Made by a program: the position numbers and the translations under genes
Notes under the pieces: generated by a model
Database searches by the model: none
Told to the model about the DNA's origin: nothing
Seen by the model: only the letters and a program-made list of their open reading frames with translations
From: JAMQPK01 sp035937795
GTDB taxonomy: Bacteria; Acidobacteriota; Vicinamibacteria; Vicinamibacterales; JAMQPK01
NCBI GenBank assembly: GCA_035937795.1
Contig: DASZHO010000022.1
Span: 1-31,739, forward strand
Reading direction: 5' to 3'
Length of the DNA: 31,739 bases
Shown here: positions 16,357 to 24,316 of the stretch, in pieces
Numbering within the stretch: the stretch's first letter is position 1
Layout of the letters: each line of letters starts with the position of its first letter

Positions 16357-16596
16357 CCCGAAAACCGCTTGCCCGTAAAGATGGGCAAGCCCCGTGCCAG
16401 CGACGCTGACCCAGCTCGAGAGAGCGAACAACGTCAGGGTTTGTTCCATTCCGTAACTCTCGGCATTCTCGCGAAACAGAACACGCCTCGGGTAAAGCGT
16501 GCAAGTGCATGGAATTACCCAGGTCTTCGAAGTCGGCACAATGACTGCCTGTAGGACAGCAGGTAGTTCTCGTCAATAACACTTAGGAGCCCCGCC
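16357..16596. other. Divergent 240-base intergenic region with several hairpins
   Basis: An 8-bp perfect stem gcttgccc/gggcaagc lies at 16367-16390, within the leader of the minus-strand gene. A second stem at 16544-16567 (actgcctgt with gcaggtagt, one mismatch) lies just upstream of the collagen-like gene's TTAGGAG ribosome site. A pairable gggtaa/ttaccc sits between them. I could not match these to a known riboswitch. The region could hold two promoters plus an RNA-level control element. Confidence 0.4.
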
Positions 16597-17859
16597 ATGC
16601 GAAACAGGTATAGGACACGCAAGTTACCGCTTTGGAGTGTGGCGTGCGGTCTTATCGCCGCCGGGTTTCTGCAACAGCCGTTAGGCGCGCAAGCAACGTC
16701 GCCAAATTCAAACGCGCTCGTCTTCGTGTGTGACGCGGATCACGGCTCGTCGCCCAAAGTAGCATGCCTCCGCGATGAGTCGCACACGCGGGGGAACGTT
16801 CCGGGCAATTCATCAGCAACTGCAACGGCACTCGCACCAATCGCAACGGCGGTCGCGCGAACAGCCACGGCACTCGCGCCAATGGCAACGGCAGTCGCGC
16901 TGGATCAGTCGTGGACCGGGTGGAGTGATATGAGGGCCATCCCTGGACCGCAAGGTCCGACGGGTCCGACGGGTCCGGCAGGTCCCGCGGGTCCGGTGGG
17001 TTCGACCGGTCCCGCAGGCCCGGCAGGCGCTGTGGGTTCGACGGGTCCTGCGGGTCCGAGCGGTCCGGCAGGCTCCGTTGGTTCGACTGGTCCCGCGGGT
17101 CCGGCAGGTTCCGTGGGCCCGGCAGGTCCTCAGGGTTTGGTCGGTCCGCAGGGTGTTGCCGGTCCGACTGGCGCGACGGGCGCTATTGGTCCGCAAGGTG
17201 TCGCCGGTCCGATTGGCGCGACGGGCGCGATTGGTCCGCAAGGCCTCGTCGGTCCGCAGGGTGTTGCCGGTCCGATTGGCGCGACGGGCGCCGCTGGTGC
17301 AGTCGGCGCTCAAGGACTGATTGGACCGCAGGGTTCAGCAGGTCCAACAGGTCTGCAAGGTCTCGCTGGTGCTGACGGAAAAGATGGTCCGGCAGGACCG
17401 GCAGGGGAGACCGGGCCGGCTGGAACGGCGGGACAGTCAGGGTCCAGCTTGATCAGCCAGGACCACAGGATGGTAGGAATGGGTATCGGCGAAATCACCG
17501 TTCCAGGGCTGTGGGCCAACATCACCGTCCCGTCGAACAGCGTTGTCGTGTTTTCGACGGATGGTGGAATCGTCAACAACGGCGTGGCCGGCGACTTCGT
17601 CCAGGTGGACCTCTACCTGATCGTCGACGGCGTCATGCTGGGCAAGTCTCAGGTAGGCATCGAGAACGGGAATTTCTTGAGATCCGGACACTGGAGTTTT
17701 TCAACGGTCGCGACGCTCTCTGCGGGGGCGCACACCGTGCACGTCGACGCGATGCTCAGCGACTGCAACGCTGGAAATTCGTCGCCGTATGCTTTTGTGG
17801 GCGGAACGCCGGATGCCGGCACTCGCGGGACGTTGACGGCGATGGTGTTGAAGCAGTAA
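16597..17859 (+). CDS. Secreted collagen-like protein with a C-terminal globular head
   Basis: Residues 1 to about 32 are a signal peptide ending in LGAQA. Residues 33-116 are a spacer with two cysteines and a 14-residue repeat (TATALAPIATAVAR, TATALAPMATAVAL; 42-base period at 16825 and 16867). Residues 117-284 (16945-17448) are 56 uninterrupted Gly-X-Y triplets, mainly GPA, GPQ, GAT, GVA and GST, so a stable triple helix is expected. Residues 285-420 form a beta-rich domain with VVFSTDGGIVNN and VDLYLIVDGVMLG strands, ending GTLTAMVLKQ, like a trimeric C1q/TNF-type head; that fold is inferred. AGGAG precedes the ATG. It is probably a trimeric extracellular or surface filament for adhesion. 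Confidence 0.9.
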   Translation: MRNRYRTRKLPLWSVACGLIAAGFLQQPLGAQATSPNSNALVFVCDADHGSSPKVACLRDESHTRGNVPGNSSATATALAPIATAVARTATALAPMATAVALDQSWTGWSDMRAIPGPQGPTGPTGPAGPAGPVGSTGPAGPAGAVGSTGPAGPSGPAGSVGSTGPAGPAGSVGPAGPQGLVGPQGVAGPTGATGAIGPQGVAGPIGATGAIGPQGLVGPQGVAGPIGATGAAGAVGAQGLIGPQGSAGPTGLQGLAGADGKDGPAGPAGETGPAGTAGQSGSSLISQDHRMVGMGIGEITVPGLWANITVPSNSVVVFSTDGGIVNNGVAGDFVQVDLYLIVDGVMLGKSQVGIENGNFLRSGHWSFSTVATLSAGAHTVHVDAMLSDCNAGNSSPYAFVGGTPDAGTRGTLTAMVLKQ

Positions 17860-17876
17860 GCCGCGCGGGTCCCCCG

Positions 17877-18434
17877 CTACTTGAAAGATCGCGCGAAGAG
17901 TTCCTCGATCGCTCGCTTCGCCTGTGGTTGAAGCGTTCTCGTTCCGGTTCCCGTGAAGTGAGGGTGTGAAATCACGGGCGCGGACGAGCGATCGAGGGCC
18001 TGCCAGTCATCGCCGATCCATTTGAACCATCCATTTTTTTCCTGATCGAACACGCACAGCGGCTTGTTGCACAGCTTGGCGAACTCGGCGCCCCAACCGG
18101 TTCCGCCGCGGACTGTCTTGTCGTCGAGAATCACCCCGGCGACGTAGATCTCCTGTCCGTGGTTGATCTGATACCAGAGGGTCTGCAGGACTTTTCGGAT
18201 CGTCGGGCTGTCGGTGTAACGGCGGTTCACCAGCCGCCCCACATATTCGAGGCTGACGTCGCCCGATTGCAGTTCTTCGTGGTTGAGCACGCGGACTCCG
18301 CGATGGCGCGCGATCTTGTGTCCATCGAATGTGAAATTCACTTCCTCGATGCCGTGCCGCTGGGCGCAGGCCCCGAATTCGGCCTCGGCGCCTGGGGCCC
18401 CGCCGCTGAACAGAATGCAGTCGTCACGATTCAT
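17877..18434 (-). CDS. SLOG/Rossmann-like nucleotide-binding protein, putative
   Basis: The 185-aa cytoplasmic protein opens with DCILFSGGAPGAEAEFG, a Gly-rich loop after the first strand as in SLOG (LOG/DprA/TIR-like sensor) folds. It continues with a second half, IYVAGVILDDKTVRGGTGWGAEFAKLCNKPLCVFD, which repeats the GG-xx-GAE theme. The C-terminal FTGTGTRTLQPQAKRAIEELF has a further Gly turn and helix. No signal peptide is present. Related proteins in my memory are short stand-alone hypotheticals; SLOG domains often bind or process nucleotide ligands. Assignment rests on pattern only. The ATG at 18434 has a TATGAT box 6 bases upstream, so the message is probably leaderless. Confidence 0.6.
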   Translation of the reverse strand: MNRDDCILFSGGAPGAEAEFGACAQRHGIEEVNFTFDGHKIARHRGVRVLNHEELQSGDVSLEYVGRLVNRRYTDSPTIRKVLQTLWYQINHGQEIYVAGVILDDKTVRGGTGWGAEFAKLCNKPLCVFDQEKNGWFKWIGDDWQALDRSSAPVISHPHFTGTGTRTLQPQAKRAIEELFARSFK

Positions 18435-18440
18435 CGTGCG

Positions 18441-18446
18441 ATCATA
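18441..18446 (-). promoter_or_regulatory. -10 box (TATGAT) for the SLOG-like gene
   Basis: On the minus strand TATGAT ends 6 bases before the ATG at 18434, with no ribosome site between. It lies 13 bases from the divergent TAGAAT of the neighbouring gene, so the two promoters overlap back to back. Confidence 0.5.
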
Positions 18447-18459
18447 ACTGCTTTCTCAT

Positions 18460-18465
18460 TAGAAT
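18460..18465 (+). promoter_or_regulatory. -10 box (TAGAAT) for the 76-aa gene
   Basis: TAGAAT is a five-of-six match to TATAAT and ends 9 bases before the ATG at 18475, again with no Shine-Dalgarno. It implies a leader of at most about three bases. Confidence 0.45.
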
Positions 18466-18474
18466 TGGCACAGC

Positions 18475-18705
18475 ATGCTCAAAGGAACTCGTGACGCCGT
18501 CGTCAAGGAAATGCGCTCGGTCAGCATTCATGGACAAATGTCGTGGGAGGTCGTGTTCACATTTCTCGACGATCCGGGTGAGCAGTTGAACGCCGCGCGC
18601 GTGGGGCCCGAAGCCATTTCGGGCGGCGCCGTTGAGGTGGGCGATCGCATCCGCGTTGAATATCTCGTCGGCGTTGTCGTCAAAGTGACCCGCCTGCCGA
18701 GTTAG
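18475..18705 (+). CDS. Small beta-rich protein of unknown function, 76 aa
   Basis: The compact 76-aa protein alternates polar and hydrophobic residues in strand-like blocks: AVVKEMRSVSIHG, SWEVVFTFLDD, AISGGAVEVGDRIRVEYLVGVVVKVTRL. The last block (VGDRIRVEYLVGVVVKV) resembles an OB- or SH3-like barrel edge with a G-D-xx-x-V turn. There is no signal peptide, cysteine or catalytic motif. It is likely a cytoplasmic small barrel, perhaps nucleic-acid or partner binding, but that is inference. It shares a 40-base divergent promoter region with the SLOG-like gene. Confidence 0.65.
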   Translation: MLKGTRDAVVKEMRSVSIHGQMSWEVVFTFLDDPGEQLNAARVGPEAISGGAVEVGDRIRVEYLVGVVVKVTRLPS

Positions 18706-19183
18706 CGGCCCTCTCTGTCAGCGTGATTGATGAGCGTCGTAGCGTTGTCAGTGACTGGAGTCACGAGCTGGACACTCGCGTGGCGGACGGTTGCCGATGA
18801 AACGGATAGCCGTCTCGTTCCAGCGCGAGGATAAGTTGATGGAACTGGCCTCTGACGCGTTGCTCCGTGCGGCTGTCGCCGAGCTTGGCGATGGCATTTT
18901 CGAGTCCGGTGACCGCCCACATCACGGTGACGCATCGAGGCTGCAGGCGCGAGTCGCGGTGTCGCATGATACTTGGGTTATCGGTTGGATTCACGCTACC
19001 GGACACGCAACGGGATCACCCGAAGGGGAGTTTCTTTACAGGCCTGACCACGCTTTCCCGTTATTGCAGTATCAAGGGGGATCCACTGGCGTCGCTCGCC
19101 TGTGGAGGCGCCCGATCAATAGTTTGAGCAGCAGAAGAAGCGTCAGCGTAAGCACAGGGGGTGCGCGACTCCTGGACGAGGAC
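18706..19183. other. Poorly resolved 478-base region
   Basis: The only reading I find plausible is the 68-aa minus-strand frame listed separately (18761-18967). A long plus-strand frame over 18791-19492 translates to low-complexity, composition-driven residues and looks like an antisense shadow. From 19007 to 19183 I see no gene, RNA or repeat. Confidence 0.4.
18761..18967 (-). CDS. Possible small protein, 68 aa
   Basis: The ATG at 18967 is preceded on the minus strand by GATAAC, 9 bases away, a possible -10. The product has a sensible helical core, GLENAIAKLGDSRTEQRVRGQFHQLILALERDG, and a Ser-rich tail. An upstream extension to 19006 is possible. No family is recognised. The neighbouring minus-strand ORF at 19184-19417 looks similar in size and style, so the two could form a pair of small genes. 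Confidence is low because the region is composition-biased. Confidence 0.3.
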   Translation of the reverse strand: MRHRDSRLQPRCVTVMWAVTGLENAIAKLGDSRTEQRVRGQFHQLILALERDGYPFHRQPSATRVSSS

Positions 19184-19417
19184 TCAACGGCGGGGCCTCC
19201 AGCCGGTCGACGTCAACCTCAGCCGTACTTGTTCGACCCACGTGATGGCGCTGTGCCAGCTATCACAGTGTCGGGCTTCTTCGAGCCGCCCGAGGATGAA
19301 CCACCCAGCGTAGGCCTTGACGCCTTGCGGCGCGATGATGGCACTCGCGACCCTCCCGTCCTTGTGGCGGAGGCGCCACATGACCGTTGGCTCCGCGTAC
19401 GTGGAGGTGGTTGCCAT
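19184..19417 (-). CDS. Small protein of unknown function, 77 aa
   Basis: From the ATG at 19417 the product reads like a genuine small domain: EPTVMWRLRHKDGRVASAII, then AGWFILGRLEEARHCDSWHS, then AITWVEQVRLRLTSTGWRP. Strand-strand-strand-helix order with conserved-looking Trp residues and a C-terminal helix ending in GW recalls small hypothetical proteins I have seen in related soil bacteria, though I cannot name the family. A longer frame starts at 19513, but its extra residues look unstructured. No ribosome site is evident. Confidence 0.5.
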   Translation of the reverse strand: MATTSTYAEPTVMWRLRHKDGRVASAIIAPQGVKAYAGWFILGRLEEARHCDSWHSAITWVEQVRLRLTSTGWRPRR

Positions 19418-19577
19418 GTCGAGAGTCGGTGTCCGGAGAGCAAAACCTATTCCACCAAACGTCTTGATGGGCTCAAGGAAGTTACCGGATGAGCCCGGAA
19501 AGAGTCTGCCCATGAGCGGAACAAAGGCCGAGATATCCCGCTCGTGTTGACTGTGATAGCATCCACGGCCGATTCGC

Positions 19578-19583
19578 AGGAGG
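19578..19583 (+). promoter_or_regulatory. Ribosome binding site of the GlcG/HbpS-like gene
   Basis: A perfect AGGAGG sits 6 bases before the ATG at 19590. Upstream, TTGACT at 19547-19552 may be a -35 element, but the only AT-rich candidate -10 nearby (GATAGC, 19555-19560) is too close to pair with it. Confidence 0.6.
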
Positions 19584-19589
19584 AACGCT

Positions 19590-20081
19590 ATGTCACGTCA
19601 ATCCATTTCCAGAATCTTCATCGGCCTCACGTTTCTCTGCTGTGTGTCGGCGATCCCGGCTCAGCAGCTATCCAATCCCTACGGGCCTCCCGTCGGCCTT
19701 GAAACGGCGAAGAAGATCGCCCCGGCGGCGCTGGCCGAAGCCCAAAAAAACAATTGGACAATGGCGGTGGCGATTGTCGATACGGCGGGAGATCTGGTCT
19801 ATTTCGAGCGCATGGACAACACGCAGCTCGGAAGCGTCAACCTCGCGATCGCCAAGGCGCGTTCGGCCGCCCGCTTCAAGCGGCCAACCAAAGTGTTTCA
19901 GGACATGCTGGCCGCCGGTGGCGATCAACTTCGCGTGATCGGGCTCGAAGGGGCGGTTCCAGTGGAAGGCGGGTTCCCGCTCGTGATGGCCGGCAAGATC
20001 GTCGGCGCAGTCGGGGTGTCGGGCGGCACGTCGCCGCAGGACAGCCAGTGCGCCAAGATTGTCGCCGACCTCGTGAAGTAA
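19590..20081 (+). CDS. Secreted GlcG/HbpS-type (Haem_degrading) protein
   Basis: The 163-aa protein starts with a signal peptide (FIGLTFLCCVSAIPAQQ). The GlcG/HbpS domain follows: GLETAKKIAPAALAEAQKNN, AVAIVDTAGDLVYFERMDN, AIAKARSAARFKRPT, then GGFPLVMAGKIVGAVGVSGGTSPQDSQCAKIVADLV. Members such as Streptomyces HbpS bind heme outside the cell and can sense redox stress; others are named GlcG from glycolate operons. Heme binding here is not proven. Its single mature cysteine lies near the C-terminus. It converges with the ankyrin gene (13 bases between stops) and is two genes from a diheme-type protein, which may or may not be meaningful. Confidence 0.92.
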   Translation: MSRQSISRIFIGLTFLCCVSAIPAQQLSNPYGPPVGLETAKKIAPAALAEAQKNNWTMAVAIVDTAGDLVYFERMDNTQLGSVNLAIAKARSAARFKRPTKVFQDMLAAGGDQLRVIGLEGAVPVEGGFPLVMAGKIVGAVGVSGGTSPQDSQCAKIVADLVK

Positions 20082-20094
20082 GCTCGCGAACGGT

Positions 20095-21699
20095 CTATCG
20101 GCTGGAGCTGGCCTGGAGGCCTTGTTCGGCCATTGCCTTTTTGAGAATGGCTGCCGCGGCGGGATAGTCCTTCTTCGAGTTCGCGAAGAAGACGCCGCCC
20201 GAGAGCATCAGCGGGGTCCACCCGCTCCTGGTCCTGGCGTCGAGCTTGGCGCCGTGATCCACCAGGTACTGCACAATGCCGGGCTGGTTGGAAACAACGG
20301 CGGCGTGCAGCGCCGTGCTGCCGCTCCAGCGCGGATCACCCAGCACCTTGCCCTGCAGCTGTTCCATGTTCAACGGATAGTAGAGCAGCAGGTACGCCGG
20401 ATCGCCTTCCATCTTGTAGTCGCCGAAATCGGCGGCGGCGTTGATGTCGTTGCCGAGGGCCAGCGCAAGCTTCACCGCTTCCAGACGTTCGGTTTCGCTC
20501 ACTCCCGTGAACGGACCGGGCGCTTCGCCCTCCCAGTAATCCAGACCCGAGGCCGCGATCAGCGGGGTAATCCCGAGCACATTCGGCATCTTCGGATCGG
20601 CCCCGTGGTCGGCGAGCAAATGCATGTAAGGGGCGTCGCCATTGTGCGCGGCAAGGTAGAAGGGCGTCGCGCCGATGTAGGTCAGGTAGTGACGGCCGAG
20701 TGTGATCAAAGGCGGGCTACGCATCGTGCCGCCTTCCTTGTCGAACCGCCGCTCCTGCCAGTCAATACGCACGTTCGGATTGGCGCCATGGTCGAGTAAC
20801 GCCTTTGCCAGTTCCAGCGCAGTCATATTGCCGGTGGGCTGCGGAACGCCATACGAGCGCCGCCCGAGACCGTTGCCCCCGTCCGAGCCGGGCTGTCGCA
20901 GCCAGGCCAGCGTGTGCAGCGCCGAACCGCGCGCGTCAGGCGCGTTGGGGTTGGCGCCATGATCCAGCAGCACCGCGGCCAGTTCGTAATACGCATTCAC
21001 GACCGCCATATTCAATGCGCTCGTCCCGTCGGGAGCGACGTCGTTCGAATTGGCCCCGTGCGCAAGCAACGCCTGGACGGTTTCTTTGTGTCCGTTGCGG
21101 ACGGCGAACAGAAGGGGCGTGAACCCGCCCTTCGATTTGGCTTTGAGATCGGCACCGACTTCCAGCAGCATCTCGGCGGCGACGGTGTTACCTTCCGACG
21201 CGGCCCACATCAGCGCCGATTGTCCCTTGGTTGGCTCCTGGACATTCACCTTGGCACCGTGCGCGAGCAGCAGCTTCACCGCGTCCATTTTCCCATTGAG
21301 CGCGGCGGTCATCAGCGCGGTCTGGCCTTCTTCCGAGGTGGCGTTCGGATCGGCTCCCGCCTTCAGCAGGCGTTCGATGAACGTCGCGTTACCGTTGGCG
21401 CAGGCGAGCGAAAGCGGCGTGATGTTGTACCGGTTGGCGGCTTTGACATCGGCGCCGGCAGCGATCAACAAATCCGCGATATCGAGACTGTCGCGACGGA
21501 CGGCTTCGTGCAGCGCGGTGGAACCGTCGGGTTCGACAGCCGTCACAGGAACGCCCTGTTGGAGCAGCGCGCGCACCGCCTTGGCATCGCCGCTCCTCGC
21601 CGCGTCGATCAACCGCAAGTCGCTTCCGGCTGCCGCCAGGACACACGCCAGCCATACCGTGACGGAACTCAAGGTGAGGAGTTTCACTCGCATTATCAC
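20095..21699 (-). CDS. Secreted ankyrin-repeat protein, 534 aa
   Basis: The GTG at 21699 is chosen because AAAGGA lies 7 bases upstream; ATG at 21693 is the alternative. Residues 1 to about 25 are a signal peptide (LLTLSSVTVWLACVLAAAGS). Ankyrin repeats with the G-TALH-A and LL-xxGADxN patterns run from about 28 to 265. A non-repeat loop with GSDGGNGLGRRSYG follows, and repeats resume to the C-terminus (SGWTPLML). I count roughly ten. Ankyrin repeats bind proteins, and export implies a periplasmic or surface partner. The gene is divergent from the DUF1592-DUF1552 pair across a 94-base gap, which suggests a functional link. Confidence 0.92.
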   Translation of the reverse strand: MIMRVKLLTLSSVTVWLACVLAAAGSDLRLIDAARSGDAKAVRALLQQGVPVTAVEPDGSTALHEAVRRDSLDIADLLIAAGADVKAANRYNITPLSLACANGNATFIERLLKAGADPNATSEEGQTALMTAALNGKMDAVKLLLAHGAKVNVQEPTKGQSALMWAASEGNTVAAEMLLEVGADLKAKSKGGFTPLLFAVRNGHKETVQALLAHGANSNDVAPDGTSALNMAVVNAYYELAAVLLDHGANPNAPDARGSALHTLAWLRQPGSDGGNGLGRRSYGVPQPTGNMTALELAKALLDHGANPNVRIDWQERRFDKEGGTMRSPPLITLGRHYLTYIGATPFYLAAHNGDAPYMHLLADHGADPKMPNVLGITPLIAASGLDYWEGEAPGPFTGVSETERLEAVKLALALGNDINAAADFGDYKMEGDPAYLLLYYPLNMEQLQGKVLGDPRWSGSTALHAAVVSNQPGIVQYLVDHGAKLDARTRSGWTPLMLSGGVFFANSKKDYPAAAAILKKAMAEQGLQASSSR

Positions 21700-21725
21700 C
21701 AGTTTGTCCTTTGTTATCGGCTCTT

Positions 21726-21731
21726 AGTATA
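21726..21731 (-). promoter_or_regulatory. -10 box (TATACT) for the ankyrin gene
   Basis: On the minus strand TATACT is a five-of-six match, 26 bases before the GTG start, leaving room for the AAAGGA ribosome site. It faces the DUF1592 promoter 36 bases away. Confidence 0.45.
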
Positions 21732-21767
21732 GGACAAGTCGCGACGCGGCCGCACCCCGATGCCATG

Positions 21768-21773
21768 TATAAT
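21768..21773 (+). promoter_or_regulatory. -10 box (TATAAT) for the DUF1592-DUF1552 operon
   Basis: A perfect TATAAT lies 20 bases before the ATG at 21794, giving a leader of about 12 bases without a Shine-Dalgarno. No -35 consensus is seen. With the ankyrin -10 it forms a compact divergent promoter. Confidence 0.5.
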
Positions 21774-21793
21774 CAGCGTACAAGTTACAAGTG

Positions 21794-24286
21794 ATGTGGA
21801 ACGTGCATCGACGAAAGCTGCTCGCCGGATTGCCGTTCTGCGTGGCGGCGGCCGTGCTCTTGCCGCTCACCGGTTTGCGCGCTAGCGCGCAGACCGGCCC
21901 TGCTCCGTCACAACCCAGCCAACAAGCCAGTGCGGCGGTCGCCAAGTACTGCGCGACATGTCACAGCGCCCGGATCCATACCGCGGGCCTGGTACTGGAC
22001 CAGGAAGCGGTCGACCAGCTTCCGGCCAATGCGGAACGGTGGGAAAAAGTCATCCGGAAGCTCGAGTCGAGGTCGATGCCGCCCCCCGGCGCGCCAAGGC
22101 CGGATGGCGCCACGTATGACGCCGTGAAGGGATACCTGGAAACGGAACTGGACCGCGCCGCCAGGGCCAACCCGAATCCAGGGAAGCTGGCGCTGCTGCA
22201 TCGCCTGAGCCGCACCGAGTATCAGAATGCCGTACGCGATCTGCTTGCGCTCGATGCGCTGCCCAAGGAGATGGACTATTCGATGCTGCTCCCGCAGGAC
22301 AATGCGATGAGCGGCTTCGACAATGTCGCGGATCTGCTGTTTGTCTCGCCGACGGCGATGGAGAGCTACCTCGGAGCCGCAGAGAAAATCAGCCGGCTGG
22401 CGATGGGCGATCCGTCCGCTCCCGTGATGTTCAACACCTACCGCATGCCCGATGAGCAGCCGCAGACAGCTCGGGCGGATGATGGACTCCCGTATGGCAC
22501 GCGCGGCGGCCTGGCGATCAAGACCGATGTTCCGCTCGACGGAGAGTACGCGCTCAAAGTGACGTTCGCTGGTAGCGCCGACCGGGACGAGAAGCTCGAG
22601 GTCAGCGTCGATGGCGAACGTCTCCGGCTCGAGACTATTTCCTTGGGCGGAGGCAGAGGCGGACGGGGCGGGAGAGGCGGTGCTGCCGGCGGCCGTGGCG
22701 CATTGCCCGGCGCGCCTCCCGTTGATGCCGTTGCGGACGACACCGATCCGAGTTATGGCCGCGGCGGACGAGGACCGCTCGAGATCCGGATCCCGGTAAA
22801 GGCGGGACCGCGGCTCATCGGTGTGACGTTCCTCGAACGAGACGAAGTACGGGATGAGCAGGTTCTGCGTCCACGCATGCGCGGCGTCGGTCCGGCGCTT
22901 GCTGTGGGGACCGTCACGTTCAGCGGTCCGTTCAACGCGAAAGGTCCGGGGGATACGCCGGCCCGCCGGCGTATTTTCGTATGCAGGCCGGCGTCAGCGG
23001 CGGACGAGGAACCGTGCGCGCGGCGCATCCTGTCGACGCTGGAGCGGCGGGCTTTCCGCCGGCCGGTCTCCGATGCCGACGTCAAGAACCTGATGCCGTT
23101 CTACGCGGCCGGCCGTGTGGAAGGCGGGTTCGATCTTGGGATTCAGCGCGCGCTCCAACGGCTTCTGATGAGTCCTCAGTTCCTGTTCCGGATTGAGCAC
23201 GACCCGGCTGATGCAGCGCCCGGCAGTCCGCATCTGGTGAGCGATCTGGAGCTGGCGTCACGCCTGTCGTTCTTTCTCTGGAGCAGCATTCCCGACGATG
23301 AGCTCCTGAACCTGGCCGGCCAGGGGAAGCTGCGGCAGCCCGGCGTTCTGGAACAGCAGGTGCGGCGGATGATGGCGGACCCGCGTTCATCGTCTTTGGT
23401 CACGAACTTCGCCGAACAGTGGCTGTACCTTCGCGATATCGAGGCGAAACGGCCCAACGAGATTCTGTTTCCGGATTTTGACGAGTCGCTGCGCGCGGCG
23501 TTTCGAGAGGAGACCGACCTCTTCCTGGATAGCGTCCTGCGAGGAAATGCCAGCGTGCTCGAGTTGCTCTCGGCAAATTACACCTTCGTCAATGAGCGCC
23601 TGGCCAAGCACTACGGCATTCCCAATATTCACGGACCGGAATTCCACCGCGTGACGTTCCCGGCGGGAAGCCCGCGCGGCGGCCTGCTCGGCCAGGGCAG
23701 CCTGCTGACGATCACGTCGTACGCGAACCGGACTTCGCCGGTCAACCGGGGCAAATGGGTGCTCGAGAATCTGCTGTCCGCCCCTCCGCCGCCGCCACCT
23801 CCGAATGTCCCGGCGCTGAAAACAGAAGCCAGCGATACGGGCAAGACGCTGACCATGCGGGACGCGATGGTCCAGCACCGGGCGAATCCGGTCTGCGCCA
23901 GCTGCCACGCGCGCATGGATCCGATCGGGTTTGCGATGGAGAATTTCGATCCGGTCGGCCGGTGGCGAGATCGCGATGCCGGCAATCCCATCGATGCGTC
24001 AGGCGTCTTTCCAGACGGCGTGAAGTTTGATGGAATGGCCGGACTGAAGGCCGCGCTGCTCAGCCGTCCCGCGGAGTTCGTCACCACGGTCGCCGAGAAG
24101 CTGCTCATGTACGGACTTGGCCGCAATGTGCAGTACTTCGATCAACCGGCCGTCCGGGCGATTGTCAAAGAAGGCGCGCGCAGCAATTACACCTTCGCGT
24201 CGCTGGTGCTGGGCGTGGTGAAGAGCGCTCCGTTCCAGATGCGGGAGGCACAGCCGGCGATCGAAATAAAGACGGCAGAACGCTAG
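21794..24286 (+). CDS. Exported diheme-type DUF1592 (DUF1587/1595/1592/1588/1585) protein
   Basis: The protein is 830 aa from the ATG at 21794 (a GTG at 21791 is one codon earlier). A signal peptide ends near ASA. A c-type heme motif C53-A-T-C56-H57 follows. Domains in order are DUF1587 (about 125-190, HRLSRTEYQNAVRDLLALD), a beta-sandwich with DGEYALKVTF, DUF1595 (about 390-465), DUF1592 (about 475-610, SRLSFFLWSSIPDDELLNLA), DUF1588 (about 620-720, with a second C701-A-S-C704-H705) and DUF1585 at the end. A Gly/Arg-rich insert lies at about residues 285-310. This architecture is typical of Planctomycetes, Verrucomicrobia and Acidobacteria and is always poorly characterised; electron transfer in polymer breakdown is often guessed. 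It is co-transcribed with the DUF1552 gene 30 bases downstream. Confidence 0.95.
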   Translation: MWNVHRRKLLAGLPFCVAAAVLLPLTGLRASAQTGPAPSQPSQQASAAVAKYCATCHSARIHTAGLVLDQEAVDQLPANAERWEKVIRKLESRSMPPPGAPRPDGATYDAVKGYLETELDRAARANPNPGKLALLHRLSRTEYQNAVRDLLALDALPKEMDYSMLLPQDNAMSGFDNVADLLFVSPTAMESYLGAAEKISRLAMGDPSAPVMFNTYRMPDEQPQTARADDGLPYGTRGGLAIKTDVPLDGEYALKVTFAGSADRDEKLEVSVDGERLRLETISLGGGRGGRGGRGGAAGGRGALPGAPPVDAVADDTDPSYGRGGRGPLEIRIPVKAGPRLIGVTFLERDEVRDEQVLRPRMRGVGPALAVGTVTFSGPFNAKGPGDTPARRRIFVCRPASAADEEPCARRILSTLERRAFRRPVSDADVKNLMPFYAAGRVEGGFDLGIQRALQRLLMSPQFLFRIEHDPADAAPGSPHLVSDLELASRLSFFLWSSIPDDELLNLAGQGKLRQPGVLEQQVRRMMADPRSSSLVTNFAEQWLYLRDIEAKRPNEILFPDFDESLRAAFREETDLFLDSVLRGNASVLELLSANYTFVNERLAKHYGIPNIHGPEFHRVTFPAGSPRGGLLGQGSLLTITSYANRTSPVNRGKWVLENLLSAPPPPPPPNVPALKTEASDTGKTLTMRDAMVQHRANPVCASCHARMDPIGFAMENFDPVGRWRDRDAGNPIDASGVFPDGVKFDGMAGLKAALLSRPAEFVTTVAEKLLMYGLGRNVQYFDQPAVRAIVKEGARSNYTFASLVLGVVKSAPFQMREAQPAIEIKTAER

Positions 24287-24316
24287 ACGGCGTGCGATCA
24301 TGACGGGGAGGACGAG

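Noticed and set aside
16357..16596. Leader considered as a cyclic-di-GMP-I riboswitch
   Set aside because: The stems do not align with the conserved tetraloop and receptor pattern, so only a generic structured-leader remark is kept.
16813..17313. A Thr/Arg-rich minus-strand frame opposite the collagen triplets
   Set aside because: It is the complementary reading of the repetitive Gly-X-Y DNA and has no start signal of its own.
18791..19492. A 233-codon plus-strand frame
   Set aside because: The translation lacks any domain or start signal and lies antisense to more plausible small minus-strand genes.
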